From Paulinella micropora (lineage: Eukaryota; Cercozoa; Imbricatea; Euglyphida; Paulinellidae), in NCBI GenBank assembly GCA_019918135.1, contig WBZZ01004533.1:1-64000 (forward strand): 64,000 nucleotides of DNA, read 5' to 3'. Both the position numbers and the translations under genes were made by a program. The first letter of the stretch is position 1. Each line of letters begins with the position of its first letter. The notes below the pieces were generated by a model. It ran no database searches, was not told where the DNA came from, and was given only the letters and a program-made list of their open reading frames with translations. Shown here one piece after another: positions 17,180 to 27,136 of this stretch.

Positions 17180-20100
17180 CTAGGGGGGTGGCCGGCCACT
17201 AAAGAAACTCCAGTAGGACGAGTCGGGGTGGGAGGCCTGTCCCAGGCTCTCGCCGAGGAAGGTGCTGCCGTTGCGTTCAAAGAGTGACTTCTCGAACGGG
17301 TCCCGCTCCAGCTTCTCGTAGCCGCTGCGGCTGACGGGCAGCAGCAGCCCGTGTGCGTCATCACGCGCGACAGTGTTTCGGTGTGCAGCTGGTTGAGGCC
17401 TCCGATGCCCGCCAGGGACCGGCCCAGCTCGTAGCGCAGGCACAGCGCCGCCGCCTCGATGCCGAGCAGCTGGTACGCGAGGGAGGGGTCGCTGAACTCG
17501 ACGGTCTCGGGCACCCACTCCGGGCGGGCGAGCAGCTTGCGCAGCCGCTCCAGGCTGACCTGGCCCGGCTGCAGCGCCAGGCTGAGCACGGACGACGCCC
17601 GGTCGTAGCTGGCCTTGGCGACGCCGGTCGCGGGCCAGCAGGCGGCCAGGGCCCGGCGCAGGGCCGACGTACAGAACAGCTCGGTGCTGTTGTACTGGTA
17701 CGTGCTGGCGCGCACCCGGCGGGTCGTGGGCGGCCGCTTCGGGGACCCACCGCCACCGGCGGCGGGGGCCGGCGGCCGCTTCGGGGACCCGTCGTTCCCG
17801 GCGGCGGGCCGGACCAAGCGGGCGAACAGGTACAGGCGGGCGTGGGGGGGCACGGCGTCCCCGGCGGGGGCCTCGACCCAGGCCGACAGCGCCAGGAAGG
17901 CGGGCAGCTGGGCGCGGACGGCCGCGACCACCAGGCGGTGGGTCAGCCCGCGCCGGGCGCAGGCCTCGCCGTCCAGCTCGAGGACACAGCCCTCCGCCGA
18001 CACCGGGGCGCCGCCGCCCCCCGCCGGCGGCGCACGCGCCCCCCGCCGGCGTCCAGGTCCCGGTCCTGCTGGTACAGCCAGAGCGCCCGCCCGCGCGTGG
18101 CGGCCTGCGCCTGGGCCGCGCGCAGCTCCTGGTGGTAGTCCCGGAAGCAGTGCAGCTCGAGGCAGAGCTCGTAAGGTTCGAGCTGCTCAAAGAGGTTGAC
18201 TAACTCGGCGGGCGCGCTGCCGCTGTGCAGGGCCGGCACGCGGCCGCGGGCCGCGGGGTCGAGCCCGCGCCAGCGCTCGATCTCGGGCAACGAGCGCACC
18301 CGGCCGAGCACGAAGTAGTCCCGCTGCTTCGGCTGCAGCCTGGTCAGGGCCAGGATGCGCGGGAGGCCCTCGGTGGACCGCATGACGCTGCTGGCCTTGT
18401 GCCGGGTGTTGAGCGTGAGCTGGGTGCCCAGGTGGCCGTACGACGAGGCGGCCAGGCCCCCCACGGAGTGGCCAAAGTGCAGCAGCGAGCGCCCGCAGCA
18501 GTAGAGGACCTGCTTGAGCAGCGCCTCCAACAGGCCGAGCGACAGGGCGTAGACGCCGGCCGCGCGGTGGGCCGCGCGGTGTGCGCGACGTACGCCTGCG
18601 GGCTGGACCAGGCGTCCTCGTCCGGCGATTGCAGCAGGGCCAGGACGGCGCGCTCCACGAGCTCGTGGGCCCGGGCGGCGTCGCGCTCCGGTGCGAGCGG
18701 TGCATCCCGTGCCAGCGCCGGGTAGCCCCGGCGCACCCGGCACACCAGCTCCGGCAGGCCAAAGGGCGCCTGCGGGGCCCAGGCCGCGTCGGGGCGGACG
18801 AGCGCCGCCCGCCAGCGCAGGCGGGCGAACAGGACGACGGAGCGCCGCACGCGCTCCGCCTCGGCCGGCCGGACGCCCAGCTCTGCCTGGACCACGGCCC
18901 ACAGGTCCCGGCAGCGGCCGCACGCGCCCGTGGCCACCGGCGCCCCGGCGGGCGGGGGGCGCTCGAGGCAGAGCGGGAGCAGCGGGTGCCGGCCGCAGGG
19001 CCTGGCGCGCTGCTGGTGTTGCTGCTGCAAGAAGTCGGCGAGCCGTGACTCGACCGGGCGCCAGTGGAGCCCGTCCTGCAGCCGGCAGGGGAAGTCGATG
19101 ACACAGTCCCGCCCGCGCACCAGCAGGCCCGGGGGCGCCAGGTAAGCGCCCTGCAGCACAAAGTTGAGGGTGTGCTGGAAGTAGCCCGTGGTGGCCACGG
19201 TCCGCACGTTCTGGCCCACGACCTCGCGCGACGCGGCCATGTGCCAGCCGAAGCTGCGCAGCGACAGCCCTGCCAGGAAGGACTCGCGCACGAAGCCGCT
19301 GTCGTCGGGCGCGCCGGGGCGCGAGTAGGCGCTGCGCCGGCCGCCGACGCTCGGCTCGATCAGGGAGCCGGCGTACAGGTGCAGGCCGGCCTGGAGCTGC
19401 AACTGCTGCACGTCCTCGAGGGAGCCCTTGGCGCCCGACACGATGCTGGACATGATCCCGCGCGTGTGCGGCGCGGCCAGCCAGGCCCGCTGGTGTTCTT
19501 GCGCCAGGGACCGCAGCCGAGCCCCGTGCTGGTTGCACCGGGCGAGCAGGTCGCGCTCGGCGCCCAGGTCCGCCGCCAGCAGGGCGGCCAGGCGCCGCTC
19601 ACGGCGAACCCAGCCCGGCCGGCGGGCCGGGGGCGGGGCACGCCCGGCCCCGGGGCCGGGGCCGCCGGGGCCGGGCGCGGGGCCGGGGGGCCGCCCCAGC
19701 GCCGGGGGGGGCGGCAGCTCCGCCGCGGGGCGCGGGGCCAGGTCCGCCAGCGACAGCGTGAGGGCGCGGCGGCGGTTCAGCCAGGCCACGAACACGCTGA
19801 CGCAGTCGAGGAAGAATGCCGCCCACTGGGGGGCGTAGTCGCTGTACAGGAGCTTGACGAGGCTGTCGCGGCCCTGGCCCAGGGGCGGCGCGGGGGGACC
19901 CAGCGGCCCCTGCTCGCCCCCCCGGCCCGACGCCAGCGCGTGGCGGGCCTGCGCCTGGCTCACGAAGGACAGGGGCAGGAACCAGCCCAGCACGTCCCAC
20001 GCGGTGCAGCCGTCGTCCGGCGGCCCCGGGCCCGCGCGCAGGTAGCCGGGGGGCGCCGGCACGTGCCGCTCCAGCTGCGCGCGCAGGGACAGGACGTCGG

Positions 20101-23036
20101 CCGGCCGAAGGTGTCGGGCCCCCGGAGCGCGCCCGCCAGGACGTTGAGGTTGTCGAGGGCGAGCTTGGCCACGTTCTCGGACGCGGCGCGCGTCACAATG
20201 TGCTGGCAGGAGCCGATGGCCTCGTCCGCCGACCAGCCGTCCAGGGGGTCCTGCAGCGCCACCAGCGTGATGACGTCCCCGTCGTTGTCGCCGTTGAAGG
20301 GGATCTCTTCGATCGGGTTGAGCGCCAGGCAGAAGTGCTGCGGGGCAAACTCGGGCCGGTCCACCGCGAGCCGCCGCGCGTGCAGGCGGGACAGCGCCGC
20401 CAGGCACGAGGGGGGCTCGCTGAGGAGGTCGGTGCGGGGCACGAGGACCGAGAACACGCGCGCGCTCTGCGGCGACAGCGTGGGCTGGCGGTTGAGGAGG
20501 ACCTTGCTGCCCTGCGTGAGGCTCATCTCCAGCACGTCGCCCACGTGCAAAAAGTCCGAGTACGGCCGCGCCCCGCCCCCCCGGCCGGCGGCGGCCAGCT
20601 CGTCGAGCAGCAGCGGGGGGCAGAAGGCCAGGGGGTTGAACACGGAGCCGCGCTGGGGCGAGCTCGAACTGGCCGCCCGCTGCGCGCCGCGCGGCCGCCG
20701 CCACAGGAGGACCAGCGCGGGATACACGTCCCCGTACACGAGGTCGGGGTTGCGCTCGCGCAGGGCCACGGCCTCGGCCGTCCGCCCCTCCTCCCGGAGC
20801 CGGGTCAGCCGCGCCTGCCAGCCGCGCAGCCGGGCCCGCGCCTGCTGGATCAGGTCGGCCCGGGCGCGCACCGACTCCACGTTCTGCGCCGTGACGCGCA
20901 CACACTCGAACTGCGTGCGCAGGAAGCCCCAGCCCACCATGACGTGCCCCACCGGGACGGTGGCGACGCCGATCAGGACCCCGCGGCCGGAGCAGTTGAG
21001 GCGCTTGCCGAGGCCGTTCTTGCGGAACTCGCCGTCCTTGCGGCTCAGGAGCTCGCTGAGGCTGCGGAGCCCCTCGGGCGGCCGCAGCGCGGGCGGGACC
21101 GTGGGCGGGGCCGCGGCCGCCGAGTGGGGCGCCGGGGGGTGCACGGGCGCGTGGCTCGTGAGGCCCGCACACCAGCAGTTGTAGGCGGCTGTCAGCGTGC
21201 GGAGGTACTCGGTCGTCAGCACGCAGCCCGGCCCCTGCTGCCACAGCGCGCCCGCCTCGAGCGCCAGCGGGGCGCCGGGCGCGGCCCGGGCGGGGTTGCC
21301 CCACGCCCGCCCCCCAGGTGCCACTCCAGCGCCAGCCGGAGCTCCCAGGCGCAGCGCAGCAGGTCGGCGACGGCGTACGCGTTGTCGGCCAGCTCGTGGC
21401 AGTATCTCAGCAGCACCTGGCGGCCGTCCACGCTCGCGTGCGTCACGGGCAGCAGCGCGCGCGAGGGGACCAGGCACGCGAAGCGGAAGAGGCGTTCGGG
21501 GTGCGCGGGCAGGCGGGCCCGCGCCCAGGCGTCGGCCGGCGCCGCGGCGAGCCAGGCGCGCAGCGCCGCCGAGGGCACCTGCGCCCGGCCGCCGCCGGCC
21601 CGGGGGCAGCACCAGCCGCACAAGTTCTCGAGCGCCGCGCGGCCGGCGGGGCCGCGGAACTGGACCTCGGCCCACAGGCCACACAGCTTGACCAGGCGGG
21701 GCTGCTCGCAGCCGCAGCCGCCCGCCTCCACCGCACAGCGCACTACACCCCGCTTGCGGGCCAGGGCGCTGCCCAGGGCGCGGGACATGAGCGCCGCGCC
21801 CGGCGCCGCCACGGGGGCGGCCGAGCCCAGGCCCCGGACCGGCGGCGCCGGCGGCAGCCCCCGCGCGGCCTCCTCGCGCCGCACAAAGTCGCGCAGCGTA
21901 GCGCAGCAGCCACCGAGGACCGCGAGCCTGGCCCGGCAGGCCACGAGCTGCTCCTTCAGCCCGGCCGCCGACTGCAGCTCCGCCGCCAGCGCCGGGGGCA
22001 GCTCGCGGCCCAGCCCGCGCGGCAGCCGGCGGGTCACGCCCGCGTGCGCCAGCTTCTGCAGGCGCTGCAGCAGCGCCTCTGCCAGGGACGCCTCACGCAG
22101 GCTCAGGCACGCCGCCGCGGCCAGCGAGAACGGCTGCCCGGCCGCGCAGGCGAGCGCGCGCCACACCTGCTGCAGCCTGGCCAGCAGCACGCCCCCCAGC
22201 AGTACGTCCGTGCGCTGGCGCTGGGCGGCGGCGTGCGACAGCTTGTTGCGGCGGTGCTGCTGCGCCAGCAGCCCGTTCCAGCGCTCGCGGACCCGGGCCA
22301 GCACGGACCCCCAGGCCTCCAGCGCCGCCGCCGGGCCGGGCCACGCGCCCCCCACGGCGGCGGCCGCCCCCGCCGCCCCCTCGGCGGTCAGCAGCCATGA
22401 GCGCCGGCTCGTGTCGGCCGCCGCGGGGCAGGCCAGCAGGTCCGGGCCCGCGGCCGCGGGCTCGTCCCCGGCACAGGCCTGCCAGTCGCCCCACCTGGCG
22501 GCCCAGGCCACCTCGTCCTGCCCGCTGGCGTGGCCGGGCGCGTGGGCGACCTGGAGCTGCAGCTGTGCCAGCCCCGTCACCCGGTCCAGGGACTCGACGA
22601 GCGCGCGCTGCTGCTCCTGGCTCAGGACGGCCCGGCCGCAGGCCGCCGGCCCCGCCTCCTCCTTGGCCAGCACCGCCGTGTCCCACAAGAAGGCCCCGCA
22701 CTGCTTACACACCAGGGACAGGGCCAGCGACGCCTGCTTTTCGAACTGGGGGAGCAGCCACGGCTCCGGTACCTCGAGGTGGAAGGAGTGGTAGGTGCAG
22801 GCCAGCAGGTCTTGCTCGCACAAGGAACAGCACTTGGTGGCGCTGTCGGGCGTCAGCACGGGGTCGTGGTACGTGAACTTGGCCTGGTTCTCCTCGGTCC
22901 CGAGCCCCGACAGCCAGCCGGCCGACACGTCCCGCACGTCCAGGTCCGTAGCTAGCTCGGCGGCCAGGCTGAGCACGTAATGGTCATCGCCGTCCGCCGG
23001 GCAGGGCGCGCGCACCTCCTGGACTGCTTGCCACAT
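17180..23036 (-). CDS. rpb1: RNA polymerase large subunit Rpb1, frame broken several times
   Basis: The locus encodes the largest subunit of a DNA-dependent RNA polymerase. The start is taken at 23036 (MWQAVQEVRAPC). Near the N-terminus CSLCEQDLLACTYHSFHLEV followed by CKQC matches the Zn-binding clamp head. GEFRKNGLGKRLNCSGRGV and SKVLLNRQPTLSPQSARV match the dock and active-site approaches. FNGDNDGD (about 20275-20300) is the NADFDGD metal A site with all three Asp. SIVSGAKGSLEDVQQLQLQ then DDSGFVRESFLAGLSLRSFG, VRTVATTGYFQHTL and QDGL mark the bridge-helix/trigger-loop region. GGLNQLHTETLSRVMTHTG and FLGESLGQ mark the C-terminal end. There is no heptad tail. The reading frame changes about four times, so the locus is treated as broken or error-bearing. 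Virus-encoded polymerase implies its own late transcription. Confidence 0.9.
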
Positions 23037-23346
23037 GCGGCCGGGGCTGACCCCACACAGCCGCTTCGTCTCTGCTCGGCGTGGCAATGTGGCCAGCCCA
23101 GGGAGAGCGGGAGGAGGCCGGCTCGTTCTTCCCTGGCTGGCTGGGGGAAAGGAGGACCCTCTCCTCTCTCTCTCTCCTCTCCGTCCCTGGGGAGGAAAAG
23201 TGCAAGGGGAAGGGGAACGGCAGGGGCCAGGGGGGGGGGGGGGGCGGCCAGTGTCCTCTGCGCTCGCTCCCCTGCCGTCCGGGCCGTCCCCTCCACGACG
23301 CGCGCGCTCCCTGCCGTGATCGCTAGGTAAAGCAACCAAGGAAAGC
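23037..23346. promoter_or_regulatory. Bidirectional spacer between rpb1 and LRR gene
   Basis: Rpb1 reads left and the F-box/LRR gene reads right from this 310-base gap. It has a CTCTCTCTC run and a run of 12 or more G at about 23231-23243. A second, slightly changed copy of the whole gap lies at about 24980-25266 in front of the second LRR gene, so its promoter activity was probably duplicated with it. Confidence 0.6.
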
Positions 23347-24579
23347 ATGGCGGCCCGACACACCCTGGGGTTCCCGGCCGATGCCTGGCGCCAGGTCAGG
23401 GACTACCTGGGCTGGCACCCCGAGCTAGGGGCCGTGAGCCCCGAGCTGCGCGGATTCCTGGACAGGCCTGGTGCCTGGGCGCGCTTCCGCTGCACCGAGC
23501 TCGACCTAGGCAGTCCTGCTCGGGCTACGGCCTTCCAGGCCTGGCTGGGCCAGGCCTGGAGCCAGGAGAAAGTCCGGGTAGGGACCCTGGTGTTGGCCAT
23601 AGAGGTGCTGAGCGCCCGGGGCGGGGCCTGGGCCAGCCTGGCCGTGGACGGGCTGCGCCTAACGGGACCGGGGAGGCTCACGAACGAACATATCCAGACC
23701 CTAGTGGAGCTCTGGCCTGGGCTAAGGCAGCTCAAGCTCGACCTCACGGAGCTTGACCAGATCACTGAGCGCGGGTTCGCGTGCTTGGTTGGACTGCAGA
23801 ACCTGCAGCGCCTTGAGATTAGGCGGTGCGGCCATATATACTATCATTGGCCTGTGTACGTGAGGAGAATGCAGAACTTGCAGGAGCTTTACCTCGGTGA
23901 AGTGCGTGTCACACGTAATAATTTAGAAGAACTGGCAGAGCGGCTGCAGCTGCGGCGGCTAACAATCGAGGCTGGCCTCGGCGTCGAGGACTTTACACTG
24001 GAGGGCCTCGCGCGGATGCAGTCTCTAGAGGAGCTGTGTCTCCGCGATTGTTCCGAGATCCTGTGGAGGCAGCCCTTACCAAACCTGCCGCTGCTGCAAA
24101 AGCTCGACCTTAGCGGGTGTTACGAGCTCCAGAGCGATGAGCTGTTGTCGGAGCTGAACCCGCCTGCGCTGCTGGAGCTGGACTTGAGTTGCTGCTCGAA
24201 CCTTAGCTCGCTGGTCATTGTACCAACGCTGCTCTCCTTGCGGAGACTCCGCCTCGACGACTGTAAGAAGCTGCCCGAACTGCTGTCCTTGGCTTCGCTG
24301 CACGACCGGGTGGGCCTGGAGGACCTCAGCCTCGCCGGCTGGAAACAGCTCACGGACGCGGGACTGGCGCGCTTGCAGGGACTGCCGAACCTACGAAAAC
24401 TCAACCTCAGCGGTTGTACGAAAATCACGGACCCGGGAGTGAGTTTCCTCGTCCAGCGCCTGCCGAGCCTAAGAGAACTCGACCTCGAGGGCTGTACCGA
24501 GCTCACTGAGTTGGGGATGCAGGCACTACGAGAGTCTAGGCCGCTTGTTCTAATAACGACCGAAGGAATGAATGAATGA
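23347..24579 (+). CDS. F-box/LRR-like protein, tandem copy 1
   Basis: The 410-residue protein starts at ATG 23347. Residues of about 8-45 (FPADAWRQVRDYLGWHPELG) look like a divergent F-box. From about residue 115 there are leucine-rich repeats of about 24-26 residues with LxxLxLxxC cores, such as LPLLQKLDLSGCYELQSDEL, LSLRRLRLDDCKKL and LPNLRKLNLSGCTKITDPGV. These are the cysteine-containing (AMN1/FBXL-type) class. Host proteins of this form recruit substrates to SCF ubiquitin ligases. Viral ones probably redirect host ubiquitination (inference). The frame is whole. It shares about 75% of residues by eye with the next LRR gene. Confidence 0.75.
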   Translation: MAARHTLGFPADAWRQVRDYLGWHPELGAVSPELRGFLDRPGAWARFRCTELDLGSPARATAFQAWLGQAWSQEKVRVGTLVLAIEVLSARGGAWASLAVDGLRLTGPGRLTNEHIQTLVELWPGLRQLKLDLTELDQITERGFACLVGLQNLQRLEIRRCGHIYYHWPVYVRRMQNLQELYLGEVRVTRNNLEELAERLQLRRLTIEAGLGVEDFTLEGLARMQSLEELCLRDCSEILWRQPLPNLPLLQKLDLSGCYELQSDELLSELNPPALLELDLSCCSNLSSLVIVPTLLSLRRLRLDDCKKLPELLSLASLHDRVGLEDLSLAGWKQLTDAGLARLQGLPNLRKLNLSGCTKITDPGVSFLVQRLPSLRELDLEGCTELTELGMQALRESRPLVLITTEGMNE

Positions 24580-24770
24580 GGACCGCGCTAGCTTCTTCAG
24601 GCAGAGACGCCCGAAAAAGCCCTAGCCCAGGGGGGAGGGCCCTCCCTCCCCCGGTTGAGACCCGTGCCTTAGCAGGAGCCGCGTACTTAAAAAAAGGAGC
24701 CGTGTACACAAGTCAAAAAATGTGGTTGTTGGTAGCCTACGACACGCGGCGCGGGCCGCACCTACTGCCG

Positions 24771-24790
24771 CCCCCCCCCCCCCCCCCCCC
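24771..24790. other. Poly-C run
   Basis: An uninterrupted run of about 20 C sits in the 3' tail of duplication copy 1, with more C runs to about 24820. Copy 2 lacks the long run, so it arose after the duplication or was lost. Confidence 0.6.
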
Positions 24791-24865
24791 GCGCCCTCCC
24801 TTTGTGCCCCCCCCCCCCTTCCTTCCAGGGGGTTCGAGCGCAACGCCCAGCGGCCGGGCCAGCCT

Positions 24866-25266
24866 CGTCCCGCACGTCCAGGTCCGTAGCTAGCTCGGCG
24901 GCCAGGCTGAGCACGTAATGGTCATCGCCGTCCGCCGGGCAGGGCGCGCGCACCTCCTGGACTGCTTGCCACATGCGGCCGGGGCTGACCCCACACAGCC
25001 GCTTCGTCTCTGCTCGGCGTGGCAATGTGGCCAGCCCAGGGAGAGCAGGAGGAGGCCGGCTCGTTCTTCCCTGGCTGGCTGGGGGAAAGGAGGACCCTCT
25101 CCTCTCTCTCTCTCCTCTCCGTCTCCGAAGAGGGAGAATGCAGGGGGGGAAGGGGGACGGCAAAGGGGAGGGTACCAGTCCCCGCGGCGCTCGCTTCTCT
25201 GCCGTCCCTTCCCTCTACGACGCGCACTCCCGGCCATGACCGGCAGCTAAACCAACAAAGGAAAGC
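24866..25266 (-). pseudogene. Duplicated 5' end of rpb1 plus spacer (copy 2)
   Basis: The stretch is nearly identical to 22928-23346: the first 36 or so codons of rpb1 on the minus strand and then the spacer. Beyond those codons the frame leads into the 3' tail of LRR copy 1, so this is only a fragment carried along by the tandem duplication. It also serves as the upstream region of the LRR gene at 25267. Confidence 0.85.
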
Positions 25267-26532
25267 ATGGCAGACCGACCTACCCTGGGGCTCCCGGCCC
25301 GGGCCTGGCCCCAGGTCATGAACTATCTGGGCTGGGGCCCCGAGCTAGGGGCAGTGAGCCCCGAGCTGCACGGATTCCTGGACAGGCCGGGGACCTGGGC
25401 GCGCTTCCGCTGTACCGAGCTCGACCTAAGCACTCCTGCCCGGGCTACGGCCTTCCAGGCCTGGCTGGGCCAGGCCTGGAGCCAGGCCAAGGTCCAGGTA
25501 GGGACCCTGGTGTTGGCAATGGAGTTACTGAGCGACCAGGGCAGGGCCTGGGCAAGCCTGGCCGTGGACGGGCTGTGGCTGACGGGGCCGAAGGACCTCA
25601 CGTACGAACGCGGCCAGCTCCTGGTGAAGCTCTGGCCTAAGCTAAGGCAGCTCGACCTCGACCTCGCCGACCCCCCCGACCCCAACGTCCCCGACTGGAA
25701 AAGGAAACGCGGCCAGGTCCATGAGCTCGGGTTCAAGCACTTGGCTGAACTGGTGAATTTGCAGCGCCTCGTGATCAGGGAGTGCCAGCGTGTAACGCCT
25801 GGCTGGTCCGCTTACGTGAGCCGGCTGAAGAAATTGCAGGAGCTGTACGTCAGTGGAGTGTGTGTCACATATAGTGATTTATCCAAACTGGCAACGCTGC
25901 CGCAGCTGCGGAAGCTAACAATCGAGGCTGGCCCCGGCGGGGACTTTACACTGCAAGGCCTCGCGCGGATGCGGTCCTTAGTGGAGCTGTCTCTTCGCGG
26001 TTGTTCTGAGGTCAAGGGAGAGCAGCCCTTACCAAACCTGCCGCTGCTGCAAAAGCTCGACCTTAGCGGGTGTATAGAGCTCCGGAGCGACGGGCTGTTG
26101 TCGGAGCTGAACCGGACCGCGCTGCTGGAGCTGGACTTGAGTTTGTGCTTGAACCTCAGCTCGCTGGTCATTGTACCAGAGCTGCTCCAGCTGCGGAGAC
26201 TCTGCCTCGCTGATTGTACAGAGCTGCCCGGACTGGAGTCCTGGCCTTGGCTGCAAAACCTGGTGGACCTGGAGGACCTCAGCCTCGCCGGCTGGAAACA
26301 GCTCACTGACGACGGACTGGCGTGCTTGCAGAGACTGCCGAACCTACGAAAACTCAACCTCCGCGACTGTAAGAAAATCACGGACCCAGGAGTGAGTTCC
26401 CTCGTCCAGCGCCTGCCGAGCCTAAGAGAACTCGACCTCGAGGGCTGTACCAAGCTCACTGAGCTAGGGATACAGGCGCTACGAGAGTCTAGTCCGCTTG
26501 TTATAATAACGACCGAAGGAATGAATGAATGA
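25267..26532 (+). CDS. F-box/LRR-like protein, tandem copy 2
   Basis: The 421-residue paralogue of the gene at 23347 has the same F-box-like start (LPARAWPQVMNYLGWGPELG) and the same LRR array (LPLLQKLDLSGCIELRSDGL, LPNLRKLNLRDCKKITDPGV). A roughly 10-residue insertion (NVPDWKRKRGQ) lies in the first repeats. The last 45 residues are almost the same as in copy 1, and the N-terminal LRRs differ most, as expected if the binding face is diverging. The frame is whole. Spacing and flanks show that it arose with the 1.9-kb tandem duplication. Confidence 0.75.
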   Translation: MADRPTLGLPARAWPQVMNYLGWGPELGAVSPELHGFLDRPGTWARFRCTELDLSTPARATAFQAWLGQAWSQAKVQVGTLVLAMELLSDQGRAWASLAVDGLWLTGPKDLTYERGQLLVKLWPKLRQLDLDLADPPDPNVPDWKRKRGQVHELGFKHLAELVNLQRLVIRECQRVTPGWSAYVSRLKKLQELYVSGVCVTYSDLSKLATLPQLRKLTIEAGPGGDFTLQGLARMRSLVELSLRGCSEVKGEQPLPNLPLLQKLDLSGCIELRSDGLLSELNRTALLELDLSLCLNLSSLVIVPELLQLRRLCLADCTELPGLESWPWLQNLVDLEDLSLAGWKQLTDDGLACLQRLPNLRKLNLRDCKKITDPGVSSLVQRLPSLRELDLEGCTKLTELGIQALRESSPLVIITTEGMNE

Positions 26533-27136
26533 GGACCGCGCTAGCCTCTGCAGGCAGAGACGCCCGAAAAATCCTAGCCCAGGGGGGTAAGCGCTCTCCC
26601 TCCCCCGGTTGAGACCCGCGCCTTAGCAGGAGCCGCGTACTTAAAGAAAGGAGCAGTGTACACAAGTCGAAAAATGTGGTTGTTGGTAGCCTACGACACG
26701 CGGCGCGGGCCGCACCTACTGCCGGCCTCCCCCCCAATCTTTCCAGGGGTTCGAGCTCAACGCTCAGCGGCCGGGCCAGCCTCGTTTCGCACGTCCGGGC
26801 CGGTGGCTAGTAACTCGGCGGCCAAGCCGAGCACGCCAGGGGGGGCCGTCGCCGTCGCCCGCCGGGCGGGGGCCGAGCGCACGTTCCTTTACTTCTGGCC
26901 ACAGACGGCCAGGGCTGCCCTCTGAACCGCCCCGCCTCTGCCAGGCGCGGCCAGGTGGCCAGGAGAGGCTGGGACCACCACGCTAACCCCTTCTTCTCTC
27001 CCCCCCCCCCCCCCCCCCCCCCCCCCCCGCGCCCGCACCTCCCGTGCGCCCGCACATTCTCCTCCCCCCCCTCGCCGGGCCAGCCGAGGGCCGCCTCCCC
27101 GCCCTAGGAATAAAAGGTCGGAGCTTAGAGCGGCCG
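26533..27136. other. Spacer: 3' tail of duplication, third rpb1-5' fragment, poly-C run
   Basis: The spacer begins with the shared LRR 3' tail (to about 26780). A diverged third copy of the rpb1 5' fragment follows (about 26783-26890), and then a run of about 29 C at 27000-27028 that is another candidate quadruplex/i-motif tract. No gene is seen. It ends at the start of the next F-box-like locus. Confidence 0.6.

Larger units (their letters stand above)
22928..26890. repeat. Tandem duplication unit (about 1.9 kb, two copies plus a partial third)
   Basis: The string CGT(C/T)(C/T)CGCACGTCC(A/G)GG starts at 22928, 24866 and 26783, giving units of 1938 and 1917 bp. Each full unit contains the 5' end of rpb1 (antisense), the spacer, an LRR gene and a shared 3' tail (CTTAGCAGGAGCCGCGTACT). 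Copy 1 joins the complete rpb1. Copies 2 and 3 carry only its first codons, with copy 3 the most diverged and without an LRR gene of the same kind attached. The order of decay suggests stepwise tandem duplication. Confidence 0.85.

Noticed and set aside
19064-22794. Two long plus-strand open frames (about 700 and 860 codons) opposite rpb1
   Set aside because: Rpb1 motifs are on the minus strand, and these frames show only low-complexity Arg/Ala/Gly sequence.
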